Positions 23,401 through 34,259 of a DNA stretch of 64,000 bases are shown here, piece by piece; the stretch's first letter is position 1, and every line of letters starts with the position of its first letter. The position numbers were made by a program, and so were the translations under genes. Source of the DNA: Eretmocerus hayati (taxonomy: Eukaryota; Arthropoda; Insecta; Hymenoptera; Aphelinidae); contig CM056741.1 of NCBI GenBank assembly GCA_029851415.1, positions 145,378,522 through 145,442,521 of the forward strand, read 5' to 3'. The notes beneath the pieces were generated by a model. The model had not been told where the DNA came from, did not search any database, and saw only the letters and a list, made by a program, of their open reading frames with translations.

Positions 23401-24349
23401 CCTCAAAATGCCCGGAATGACTTTTCAATCTATTTTGCTACATTTCATTCAACTTCTGTTGCAACACAAGTATAACGATCAAAAGATGCAGAGCATTCGA
23501 ATTCGTCATAAAAACAACTTGTTCCGTGATGACAGCTGATGTGAAATCAAGTTTGTTATGTGAGAAATTGTATGCTGCATCTTCCTAATTCTCTGGACAA
23601 TGAAATTATGTTTTGAAACATATAAGTTGGCGAAACGTTGGCCAAATATTGGCAAAAATAAAGTCGGTACAACCCATACATGAATTTATCAACTTAGATC
23701 ATTTTTCATCAAACAAAACTAGGGAAGTTGATATCGCTTTTATTTATCAACTATCAATTTGCAAGTCACCTACAAATCTTGGATTCTATTAGAAAGATAG
23801 TTCAATGCTAGTGACTGGCTTCGTTTGACTTTATTCGAAATCATAGAAGAAAGAGACGCAAACGTCATTCCGTACAAATCCATAACGTTGTTCATCGAAG
23901 TTCTTTCAGGACAATTCCGATAGACGGAAGATCAATAGTGATTATCTCAATATCTTCCACGCCCTTTTCGAGGGAGAAAGACTAATGTCAACATGATCAA
24001 TTTCGAAGATAATTCGGGAATGGACGTTGAATTCTTACTTCAGATCAATCAGCTTTTTAGAATGAAATTCAGAAGAAAAAATGTGACACGATGATTAGAA
24101 TGGTGGAAGGATTGAATTGCATAAGGTGATTCCGACCACCGAGAACAGGACAAACATTTCCCGATTATCCTTGTCGTAGAACAATCACCACCATCAGGTC
24201 AGTTTTGTCGACGAATTTCGAAGACCAAGCTGCGACATTTTCCACATGAATACGAACTCAGTGAAATCGGATTCGACGTGAATAGGAAACGAATAAATCG
24301 ATTTAAGCATAATCAATTGACATTACAAGTATAAGAAATGCAGGTGAGA

Positions 24350-25780
24350 GTCTCAGAAAGTGCTCCAGTCTGCCTCACGAGTCGCGCTACCGATCGCGAC
24401 GCACAGCTGATCCGTAGTCGAGCGCAAGGACACCATCAAGTCACTGACTCACTCACCGAGACAATCCAACATCGAAATCGTACACACATGCACTAGAATC
24501 AGCTAAACTTCCGCCAAAAAACTCTCATATTCCAAAGGATCACTGATAATGAACTCAAACAACACATGCCACCACGATTGACACTCGTCGCGATCGCGAT
24601 GAGAGCAGAAACATCGTCCGCTAAAGCATATCAGATAGAGAGCAGGGTGCGACTCTAACCTAGAAAGCGGCTGCTGGCATAAGCCTACCAGGGCAACAAA
24701 ATCGATAAGGCCAGCACCCCGTGACCCCGCTCTCTCCGCGTCGCGACGTCTGCGCCAAGTAAGTAGCACTCTTGCAAACTTTGGCACTACTGTTCCCGGA
24801 GAAGAAATAGCTCATCTACAGCGAGGTTCGTTCTGCTATAATACACTAGCACCAGAATGTCAAAACAATGCGGCACTGCATCGGTGCATCTCTTGCCGAT
24901 GTCTAATAACAATATAACGACTTGTACACGCGTGTCTCGTTACCCGATTACGATGATATTATTACTCTCACTTTATAACTCTCGCCATCCACATAAATTC
25001 GCGATTGTATGGGTGATTCGCGCACACGGCCATCTTGCCTGGACGTCGAGACTCTCCACGAAACACGCGAGTGTGTAAACGGCGAACACCACGACCTATG
25101 CGCACTTTTTTCTGATGCCCGCTGACGTCGCCTGCTACACCTCCTGGACCTCCTCAGGCTAAATCTACTACTGGACAAGGATGCGGATCTGTTTATAACT
25201 TGGTGCACTCAGACGACATCACTCACATGGGGGTCTCGGGGCGAGCGCGTGGGCGGCTCTCTCTATATATATATATTTGGCAGCAGAGCGAGGCGATGGG
25301 TGAAACTGCTGCGGCGCTCGGATGGCCCTCGGCCACGGGCTGCTGCTGCTGCTGAGCTTAGACTCTCCACACCGAGAGAGCCCCAGATGCCACGGGACGG
25401 GCGTGACACTTGAAAGAAAACGACCTGGTGCACGCTACTTGAGGAGAATCAATGCGAGCGAGATAATAATTCGACTGCTGCTGCAAGCTGCCAGGGTATA
25501 CAAAACACTTGGAAGCTAGAGCGCGGCCCGCGGGGCGGCTGCCGTGTAAAAACACGCGAATTACCGCTCGGAGCAATCGCCAATTCAAGACTGACGGTGG
25601 CGCCTCTCCTCATGCACTAGGATCGCTACTCCTCAGCCACCCGCACGCTGCCACAGTGCCACACACACACACGCACACATTTTTGTCAACTGTATTTACG
25701 CACCTGCGCAAAATACAGTACCGTTGGCGCCAAGTTTTGAGATCGGTATTCACGCGTGGGCGTTTCAGTATCGACTGTTG
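24350..25780. promoter_or_regulatory. GC-rich island, candidate Lis-1 promoter and first exon area
   Basis: This island is GC-rich and holds many CpG words, a (TA)n tract at 25263-25275, a CTG run at 25338-25355 and a CA repeat near 25662. It is the strongest promoter-like composition between the Lis-1 start codon (20401) and the next gene (28988). Short frames on both strands inside it look like composition effects. Its assignment to Lis-1 is inference from position alone. Confidence 0.3.
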
Positions 25781-27189
25781 CTGCTCTTAATTCATCTGCA
25801 AACATATGAAGTTGAAAACGATAGTCTTAACACGTCCACTCAGAAGTCGATTTTTCGTAATTTTATTTAGACTTCCGTATTCTGACAAACGCTTTTGTAT
25901 ATGGTGTCCGACTCTTTTTTGGCTCGTTTTTCATCTCCTAAGCAAAGTAAATCATCTTGATAAATTGTTAGGGGAAATATCTTTTAAATCGATTTGAGTC
26001 GGCGAGAATTGAAAGATGAAAAGTCGTAAGCCCCAACTGTATGGTGCATCGTAGTGTATTTACACGTTGTTACAAGGCATGATTTAAACTTGAAGTGTTT
26101 GATGGAAAATATAATAAAACTCGAGATGCTCAGGACTCGAGCTCGTAATCTAGCCAGTACAGTTCCAGAGTACGAAGATGGATAATTTTCAAACGTGTTT
26201 TGGCCCATTACATATTTTTTTTACTACTGCGTGATATTGACCCTCAGAAGTAAGTTCAAAATAAGAGCACAGAGCACTTGCGTATTACGTAACTTCGTCA
26301 ATATTACGGTATTCTAAGTCCGAGCTGGAGACAGTGAAAGAGAAATCATTCCAATTTTTGCCGTGTGTAATGAAAATATATTCATGGAAACACAGGCTAC
26401 CATATTTTTTCAAAAACACCCTGAAAGAAGAATGCTGAAAAACCAAATGTACTATGAAATAGTGCACTGGGAATAGAATTTCTATTTCAACACTTGACCT
26501 GATTTTTACTTTTTGCGATATTCCAAGAAGGAAATTTCACAGGATCTGCGAAAACATTCCCCAGATGCAGAAAACTTGAAATAAAACTTCCTTGTCCTCC
26601 TTCTGAATAATCTGCTTCCCGCAAAAAATACGTGTTCGAAAAGCTGATCAAATTTTCTTTCAAAACCTTGAAACAGAATGCGGTGGCGTGTTTATGCTAT
26701 GACAGCGCATGGGGAATGCTTCAATGCTTAAAAAAAAGGAACATCAACGAGTCATGTATTTTCTTATAAAACCAGCGTACAATCTTCTGGACATAAAGGA
26801 ATTGCAGTAAGGTTCTCATTGGGATTGTTGAAAATGAGCTCGTCAATTTTTCCTAGTAGACATCACTACATCTAATAGACATGTGTTACCTTGCGTTCAA
26901 ATGTGTGTTAAAGAATGGCTGCTCAAAAATTTGTCACCGAGGTAGAGGCATGGACTTACCCAATAAAATTCGCCTACAAATACATGATAAAAAATTTTGC
27001 AGAGATTCGTGTGTTACTGTGTTATGTGGGTTTGCGTATTGACCCGATTTTTATAAAATTTTGCAAGGTTTTCACATTGATTTTGCAAGAATCTATTGAC
27101 CTGCGCGGAAAAATACCAAATAGTTCTTGAAGTACTTGAAGAAAGCAGTCAAGCGATCAAAACATTTTTTTTTTTCTAGGTGTACACAA

Positions 27190-27208
27190 ACTTTTGACCG
27201 TTGGTGTA
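27190..27208. mobile_element. Tc1/mariner-like terminal sequence (solo end)
   Basis: ACTTTTGACCGTTGGTGTA follows GTGTACACAA and a T-run, the same arrangement as at 676-694. It resembles a Tc1/mariner inverted-repeat end. No opposite end or transposase frame was found nearby. Confidence 0.45.
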
Positions 27209-28987
27209 GTTATTATTCTTGCCGAATACAATTCAAGATCAAATTCTTATTACAAATGTTGGTGAATATAAAGAATTTCACAAAGGACAAAAATTTGATG
27301 GCTAAGTGGTGATGTCACATATATGAGTTATCATGCGAGTCATTTATTTATACTCCAATCATCGAATTCAGCACAATAGACATTTCATAATGATATTTTT
27401 AGGTCGTCATGATGGCTTCTCTCTTCTTAAGTGTACATTAAAAATTAAATTTATTTTGTCTTATTCTACAATATTCTACATTTACGTATAATCCTAGACC
27501 CAAAAAGGGTATTGGTCCCTAAAAATTGATTGTACCATAAAATCACAAGTTTGTGGCAACAATAGTTCAGCGACTTTGATCTGATTAGAAACGGATGAGG
27601 TCAACACAATTTATTGGAACCATACTAAAAATTTTTCGAAAAAATATCTTTGGAATTGAGTAAGATAATCACACAACTGCAAGTGCCTTAGTGACTTTTG
27701 CCGCTCAAAAACACGATTGTCACTCGAATGAAAGTGAGCTGGAACTTCTCATTCTGAAGATTATGTCTTCAAACGTTACAATAAGCGAAATTGAAGTATA
27801 GAAAGTGAAACAATCACTTTATCGGAAAACTGGTGATCTGTGGATGGTACTAATGGTTCAGTCCATAACGCGACCTCATAAAAACGACCAATATCGCAAT
27901 ATGCGTTTCGGTTTCAGACAAACATTTCTGGCAACTTTGAATGCTACCGTGTGTCAAAAACGATATCCATCATCTTGAAAATTCCAATCTTTCAGTCCCC
28001 GACAGATGGAAGGCAGATTTTCAATCCCCTTATGAAATGAAAATGTAGCTCGTTCACTATTGATGACGACAGAGAGCATAAAAAAGCATCATCGCGCTAA
28101 AATGTAGGAGTTCAAGTTCGGATTTGACGTGTACATATCGTGGGATAGCGATCAGCGAATGAAAAATCGTGACTCGAAAAACTCGGAAAAGAACAGAACC
28201 ATATAAATTTATCGGTGACTTTGATGTCATCAAAGTTGATCGAGGCGTGCATTTCAAGGAGAATTAATCCAAACATCAACAACTCACATTCTCATAAACT
28301 TTGTATATGATAAAGCTCTCCTAGTAATAGGACTCATCTCGAACGTTTCGCGATATAAATTTCCTCATCACACCCATGCTTTAAAGTATTACCTCTCTTT
28401 ATTGAACCCTTCCGCGAAGATTCTTGGGCTCATTTTCAATAGATCTATTGAATGCTTTCTATCAAGCTTCTCAAGTTGTGGAGAAAGAAATGAGGCATTT
28501 TCTCAAAAACTATGAGAGAGCCTATGTAGATCTGGTGCGTCATAATATTTTACACACACGAAGGCACGAGGTAATGAGCGTGATGGAATTCACCCTCAAC
28601 TATAAATGAGGCACTTGATTCCATATCGATCACGATCCCACACTATTTCATTCAAATCTTGACGGTGCTCGTCAATCTTGTACGTGTACATAGAAATTAG
28701 AATTATTCAATAAAGAACATAATAGCTCATTTTACGCGTTGTAAAGCGCCAAATGATGATTAATTTCTATAGTAATCCTAGATGAGATATCAAAATTAGA
28801 AATGGGTCCTGATTGATCTCAAATTGCAACAGTTCATTCTAAATGAAAATTGTATATATATGTACAAGTAGTAAACAACGAATTCGAGTTCTGTGGATTG
28901 ATGGAGATAGTCTCAAAATTGAAAAATGGAAGAAGCTAATCTAGTCTGCCGTGAAAATTTCTCATCTTTCAAGGTATGATAGCTCCA

Positions 28988-31102
28988 TCAAACTGATTTT
29001 TCTCCAAATCTTAAACTTATCCTGAAGCTAGGTGTGTAGATATTGTCTTCGTCACTAGTATCATGGTTTTGCGATGTTGTGTCACGAACGTGCAAAATTT
29101 TCTGGACTTTCAATGTTTTCTCAACTTTTACAGATCTCTCAGCTTTCGCTTTTTCAGAGCGGTCTAGAATGTGTCCTTCGATCTCTCCTGAAGTTTTTGC
29201 CAAACTAGGAGTAAATATTTCCTCATCTGATGATGAATCAACAAAATTTTCGAATTTTTTCATGAGAAGATTTTTACCAAGTTTTGAACTTAGTTCATTA
29301 TTTAGACGTAACGGTCTTCTGTAAGTATCACTATCAAGGCAATCATTTGATGGTATAATTTTTTTATGAAGTGTGGATCGACAAATTGAAGCTCGTTTCG
29401 TGGGGTGATTATGGGGTTCTTGACCACAAGAAGCTAATAATGGGCCAGTCTCATCAGAAGAGGAATCAATCAGTTTTGAACTTTGCACAACTCTTTTACT
29501 TTTTGAAAATTTTTTGCCGTTAGTATTTTTTTCATCACTTATAGGTTCATGCTGAATGTTCTTATGATCAACAAATCTCCTGACATTTCGACTTTTAATG
29601 GGCTCTATTGGTTCAGATTCATCAGATGAAGAGATTAAAATGAATCTAGAGCAATTCCGTTTTTTCTGATTCGCTTGAGAATTTTCGAGATTCTGATCCT
29701 GTACAGACTTATCGAATGTGATATTCAAATCGCCTGCATCATTTTTCTCATTTTTTACTGGTGATTGCTCTGGGCAGATTTTTGCAGTTTGGTCACAAGA
29801 GTACTTGATATAGTGAAGCAACTTTTTTGGAGGTGCTATTGTATCATTATTTCCAAGAGCTACAGGTCCTTCTTCTCTTACTGAGAGAAGATCTTTTGAC
29901 TCTCGTAATCTGGAACTGTTTTCCAATATTTTGCTTGAACTGGTTGTTGTGGATTTTAATTCTGATTTTTTCACAATTACAGAATCTCTGTTTTGAGAAG
30001 ATTCTATCTGTTTAGAGATAGTTTCGTTCTCAAGATTATCTGAAGGCAAATGATCAATCCCAACTCTTGGCTTTTTCAGGTCGGGTAGATCGTTTGTGGA
30101 GTCTTTCATAGAATTATGAAACTCTACCTGCTCGTGTATTCTGAATAGTTTACTTTTGCACATCTTTTGAGTAAAATCAGAGAACAATTTCGAGGTACCT
30201 GCAGAATAGTCCCTTTTCCTGGTCAATGAGGATCTTCTTCTTCTTCTTAAAGAAAATGGTGTTTTCAAATGAGTTGCAGGACTGGTGAGAGCTGGGTGCC
30301 CCAAATTTTTTGATGTTTGATTAATTCTTATTGACTGAGAGTCTACTTCAGAAGCAGGCGAAAATTCTATTGGAGATCCCTTACTTTGGAATAACTTTTT
30401 TTTTCTCACCTCACTCGAGATTCTACAGAGAGGTGAATTTTCAATCAGAAATCTACTTTTGAAAATCGATTCATCACTTCCGTTTTCAGGATTTTGAATG
30501 AGGTTATTTGAGGCTCCTGGCAATATTTTTTCCTGATTTTGCAATTCACTCTCCCCTTTACACTTAGGAGTCTTGCGAGTCACATCAACTTTTCTGGGAG
30601 CTCCTCTTTTACTCACAGGAGTAACACAGTGATCACTTCCCATACTCTTGCTCATACAACTGTTTTTCAGCAAATGAGCTGGGAAATCCTCACAATGGTC
30701 CATTACTTTTGAACCTTCAACAATCATCAATGCATCTGTCTTTCTTGTAACATGATTATTTGCAAGTATATACTCTGCAGTATCTTCTGAACTGGTTTGA
30801 AAAGCTTTGATATGATTGCCACTCCCACCATCAGCTTTTTGATTGATTTTAATGTGAATTCTAGGGCTGACCATTCCCAAATTTTCAATCACTCTGTTCT
30901 TTGGCTCCAAAAGTCTCTCATTCTCTCCATTTCCTCCTTTTCCTATACCTACATCTTCTTCTTCGTCTTCTAATGAGCATCCTGAGTCTGAATGAATTTC
31001 ATCCACTGAAAGAGTACCATTATTCAGCCAGTACGCCACGTCTAGCATTGATTTTCGCATTGAAGTACTTAGAGTCCTATGCTCGTGTTTACCCTCAACC
31101 AT
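28988..31102 (-). CDS. uncharacterised disordered nuclear-type protein with repeated SSSDE motifs
   Basis: One long uninterrupted frame of 704 residues from the ATG at 31102. A good acceptor (CTCTTTCAG) ends just upstream at 31128, so this looks like the main exon behind a non-coding leader. I do not recognise the family. The protein is rich in S, K, E and N and has no evident folded domain. It has a very basic patch with six arginines (FSLRRRRRRSSLTRKR, near residue 285) that could be a nuclear signal, and an acidic patch LEDEEED near residue 46. The C-terminal third carries four related motifs: FILISSSDESE (about 487), KLIDSSSDE (543), FVDSSSDEEIFTPS (620) and TSDEDNIYTPSF (682). Hydrophobic residues followed by SSSDE resemble SUMO-interacting motifs and CK2 sites. 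It is head-to-head with SNAPC1. Confidence 0.8.
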   Translation of the reverse strand: MVEGKHEHRTLSTSMRKSMLDVAYWLNNGTLSVDEIHSDSGCSLEDEEEDVGIGKGGNGENERLLEPKNRVIENLGMVSPRIHIKINQKADGGSGNHIKAFQTSSEDTAEYILANNHVTRKTDALMIVEGSKVMDHCEDFPAHLLKNSCMSKSMGSDHCVTPVSKRGAPRKVDVTRKTPKCKGESELQNQEKILPGASNNLIQNPENGSDESIFKSRFLIENSPLCRISSEVRKKKLFQSKGSPIEFSPASEVDSQSIRINQTSKNLGHPALTSPATHLKTPFSLRRRRRSSLTRKRDYSAGTSKLFSDFTQKMCKSKLFRIHEQVEFHNSMKDSTNDLPDLKKPRVGIDHLPSDNLENETISKQIESSQNRDSVIVKKSELKSTTTSSSKILENSSRLRESKDLLSVREEGPVALGNNDTIAPPKKLLHYIKYSCDQTAKICPEQSPVKNEKNDAGDLNITFDKSVQDQNLENSQANQKKRNCSRFILISSSDESEPIEPIKSRNVRRFVDHKNIQHEPISDEKNTNGKKFSKSKRVVQSSKLIDSSSDETGPLLASCGQEPHNHPTKRASICRSTLHKKIIPSNDCLDSDTYRRPLRLNNELSSKLGKNLLMKKFENFVDSSSDEEIFTPSLAKTSGEIEGHILDRSEKAKAERSVKVEKTLKVQKILHVRDTTSQNHDTSDEDNIYTPSFRISLRFGEKSV

Positions 31103-32567
31103 TGTGTATGCAGATGGGATTCTGAATCTGAAAGAGTGATGGAGCACATAGTTACACAATAATTAGGTAGGCTCAATTTTCAATTAGTTCTACAAAGCTA
31201 TTTGCTAAAATAAAGTATCAAGTCACTTATGCAAACCAAAATAAGACAAACAATTCATGTGTAGAACTTACTCAAACACACTCGAAGTTCTTCCACAAAG
31301 ATGTTAACAGCCAAGTGCTCTCCATTCTAAGAACACAAATATATATATTATGGTAATTGAAAAGGTAATTGCTGGGTTATGCTCTTGCTACTCCTTTTCA
31401 AGTATTAACAGAATTATCCTTGTAGTGGATCCACATTGTGATAGACTTCTTAGTTAACCTTGATATTTCGATCCTCACAGGAAATAAGAAATTTTTGTAT
31501 CATTCGCTCAACAATAATTTCTAACAGAAAAAAGACGATCAAATAATCTTATTCAGATGTCGATCTGAAAGATCTTATAATCTTTGTTTCAATGACTCAT
31601 CAAGATTTGTTTGCATTTTTCATGAGCAACAAGTGTGAATACTAAGTATTAACAAAATAATGACTTACTCTAAAAACCATTATAGGTATTTAGTGCAGGA
31701 ACGCGACTGCTTTAATTCTCTGATGGTTCTACATTTTTTGCAATCCGAATGTATTCCGTGGATAAAAACAATGTTTGATGCGATACTGATGAACTGGTAA
31801 TAAACACCGTCAAAACCATGTCAAAACACCAGCATGCACCAAACGTATATGGCCGCATCTCAAGGCTCGCGAGATTTGAAAACCCCAAACTAATAATGAG
31901 TGCGAGAGAGATGCCACTTCTTTGTTGTCTCTTTCTTACACATTGAGAGGGTATCCGCGCCGTCTGACATGGGAAGGCAACCTCAAGTTCGGCTGCTAGT
32001 CAGCTGGCGGCTGCGGGCGAGTTGCGGTGCGGCGCGAGAAGGCGGTGAATGATCAGCTCTCTTTTATGTCATATCCAGAAAATAAGTAAGTTGTGTTCCA
32101 TAATTTTAGTGTTTTTCAGCAGCTTCCGATTCAAGAGTGGAAAAACGTCATAGTCTGTCATGCATGAATGATAGAGATCTAATACTTACTTCTCTTCACC
32201 TCTTGAGTTGAGGGTCTAAATTTGAAAGTGTGAAATGAGATGACCGCGATTCGCTCTTCGATGCTTATGCTCAAGTTAGAATAGAATGATTGGATCTAAA
32301 AAAGTTGAATGTGAAAATTCAATAGCTTTCTTTCCACCGCTACCAATCCATCTTAACTTCCAACGCATCTCCTTTTTTTAGTTTCAGCACAATCCCACAA
32401 TCATCCCACAATCTTTATAAGAAAGGATCTCTTCTGTAGACATAAAATACTTGGTCATGCCTGTCCCATTTTTATGCATGGATCATCTGAAGATTAATAA
32501 AGCATTGGCTCTCACACCGTGACTGAATCTTTTATTTTTACAGCCTCATCTTACGTCACAATTGATC
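31103..32567. promoter_or_regulatory. shared upstream region between the 704-residue gene and SNAPC1
   Basis: About 1.5 kb separates the two start codons. The GC-rich centre at about 31840-32045 is the likely bidirectional promoter. A possible SNAPC1 leader exon ends at 32085 before GTAAGT, with its acceptor TTTTTACAG ending at 32543. That leader contains a short upstream open frame starting ATGATCAGC. The promoter role is inferred from composition and divergent layout. Confidence 0.45.
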
Positions 32568-33879
32568 ATGACTTCAACTGATATCTCATATGTAGCCAGT
32601 GGATTCTATGAAGATTGCTCTAGGTTGATAGAAAAATTCAAAGAAAATGAGAGTATCAGATTTGATGCATTTTGTAAAGCATGGAGGGAAATGAAATTCT
32701 CTCTAGTTTTTCTGTGAGTTCAAAATGATTAGATCTGATTCAAATATGCAAAAAGACATGACCTGAGTCTGTTGGTCTGCAATTCAATAAATTTGTCTTC
32801 ATTAACAGATATCACAAAACATATGCTGACATGCTAGAATTTTGTGAAGAAGTTCTCAGCATAGCAAAATCTTTTCTCTTATCCTCTACTGATTTAATAA
32901 ATCAAATCGGTGGATTATACCTGTTATATGGCCTTTACTATAAAATGCCCATCAGCAAAGTTAAAATACGAGTGACATTGAAGGATTGGAAGAGTTTTTT
33001 GAACCTGCATCAGCAAATCAAAAGAGCAAAACTGCATGATGCTAGTTATATTTTTGTTAAACTTGTAATTGACAATGCATATCACTATACTCTATTCAGC
33101 AGTGAGGTGAGTTATGTCATAATAAAAACCATAATCCTTGCACCTAATACACTTTTAATCGATCATTAATTGAATATTTAATTGCAGTATGTACTTGGAA
33201 AATCTTATAGAGCACAAGATCACATGGTGGACAACCCCTATTCTATTTTGAATGACATAGTTGATGAGGTGGACAATGGTGATTTATCTAGAATTCAAAC
33301 TCTCAGTAGAGTGTATGATGCACAAAAAACTAAATTACTGACCAATGTCACATCGAATCAGAAATTACAGCTATTTGACAAAAATTTTGTAGATGATATT
33401 ATAAATCAAATTGAAACATTGCAAGAGAAGAGGCAGCCACAAACAGGAACCAAGAAAAAATTAAAATTACAACCTTCAGATTCCCGGGCTGAGAAAAAGA
33501 AGTAAGTATCAAGTCGTGATCAATATCTTATAAAAAAAAGTTGTGAGCTACAATGTGATGTACATCCTATTACTTCTCATGACACAATTGAATCATCTGC
33601 GGTCATTTAAGAATATTACTCCGGTATTTTAGATATATTGATGACAAAATCAGGCCCAAGATAGGACATGGTTTTGACACAGATTCTTCAGATGACGATA
33701 CATCAGACATGGAATTGGTTTCCAATGACGTTGTAAAAAGTCTTCCGAAATCTTTTGATCAAACAGACGATGAGGACATGTCAAGTGAAAAAGATGAACC
33801 CAAGAGTGAAGACCAGGAGAACTATGATACCAAAAAAGAACACGTGTCATCAGACGATGAAGAAGTCTCCAGTGGATAA
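32568..33879 (+). CDS. SNAPC1: snRNA-activating protein complex subunit 1 (SNAP43)
   Basis: SNAPC1 is a core subunit of the SNAP complex, which binds the proximal sequence element of small nuclear RNA genes and recruits RNA polymerase II or III. Four coding exons, 32568-32713, 32809-33106, 33188-33501 and 33633-33879, join in phase and give 334 residues. Family features are the N-terminal helical region (FYEDCSRLIEKF, FCKAWREMKFS), the central LLYGLYYKMP and KVKIRVTLKDW stretch, and KLVIDNAYHY. The C-terminal part is a charged low-complexity tail with DSSDDDTSD and DDEEVSSG. Length and layout fit an insect SNAP43. It is divergent from the uncharacterised gene at 28988 and convergent with the gene at 34260. 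The start ATG at 32568 lies 24 bases after a strong acceptor. Family assignment rests on the N-terminal two thirds. Confidence 0.85.
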
Positions 33880-34259
33880 TATGGAATATTCAGACAAATT
33901 CAACTTGATATGCTAATAATTCAAGGATCAATGCATAACTTCTGCTATCTGTGATTTATTACTTGAGGTCAGTTTTAACAAAATATCACATATGGCCTTT
34001 TTTTATAAAATATATCTTCTTGGCTCAATTGAAATGTTAATGTAGAGTATAAAAGTGAATAATGGATACTTCAAAGTCATTATTGATGCTCGTCATCTAG
34101 TTATTCAATTATGCTTGCACAGCGCATGATTGTCAACATTCTAAAGAATATTCAGTTCCTTCATGGTGAAACATTTAGATTCAAGTTAACATTTCGGATT
34201 GCCAACACTTAACTGTTTGTGGTTCCATGAAAAAAAATTGAAATCTTGAAATCTCTGCC
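33880..34259. other. short convergent intergenic region
   Basis: These 380 bases separate the SNAPC1 stop from the stop of the minus-strand gene. On the minus strand an AATAAA signal lies at 33960-33955, only about 75 bases from the SNAPC1 stop, so the two 3' untranslated regions may overlap. Confidence 0.45.

Larger units (their letters stand above)
20402..28987. other. gene-free region upstream of Lis-1
   Basis: No exon chain or recognisable protein family was found in these 8.6 kb. Directly upstream of the Lis-1 start, the minus strand has a possible acceptor (ATGTTTAG, about 20527), so the leader exon could run about 20402-20526. There is a GC-rich island at 24350-25780 and a Tc1/mariner-like end at 27190-27208. 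The remainder is AT-rich and unremarkable. Confidence 0.55.

Noticed and set aside
28988..31102. Identification of the 704-residue protein as GCNA
   Set aside because: The SSSDE motifs are suggestive, but no SprT-type HExxH domain is found downstream on the minus strand, so the name is not justified.
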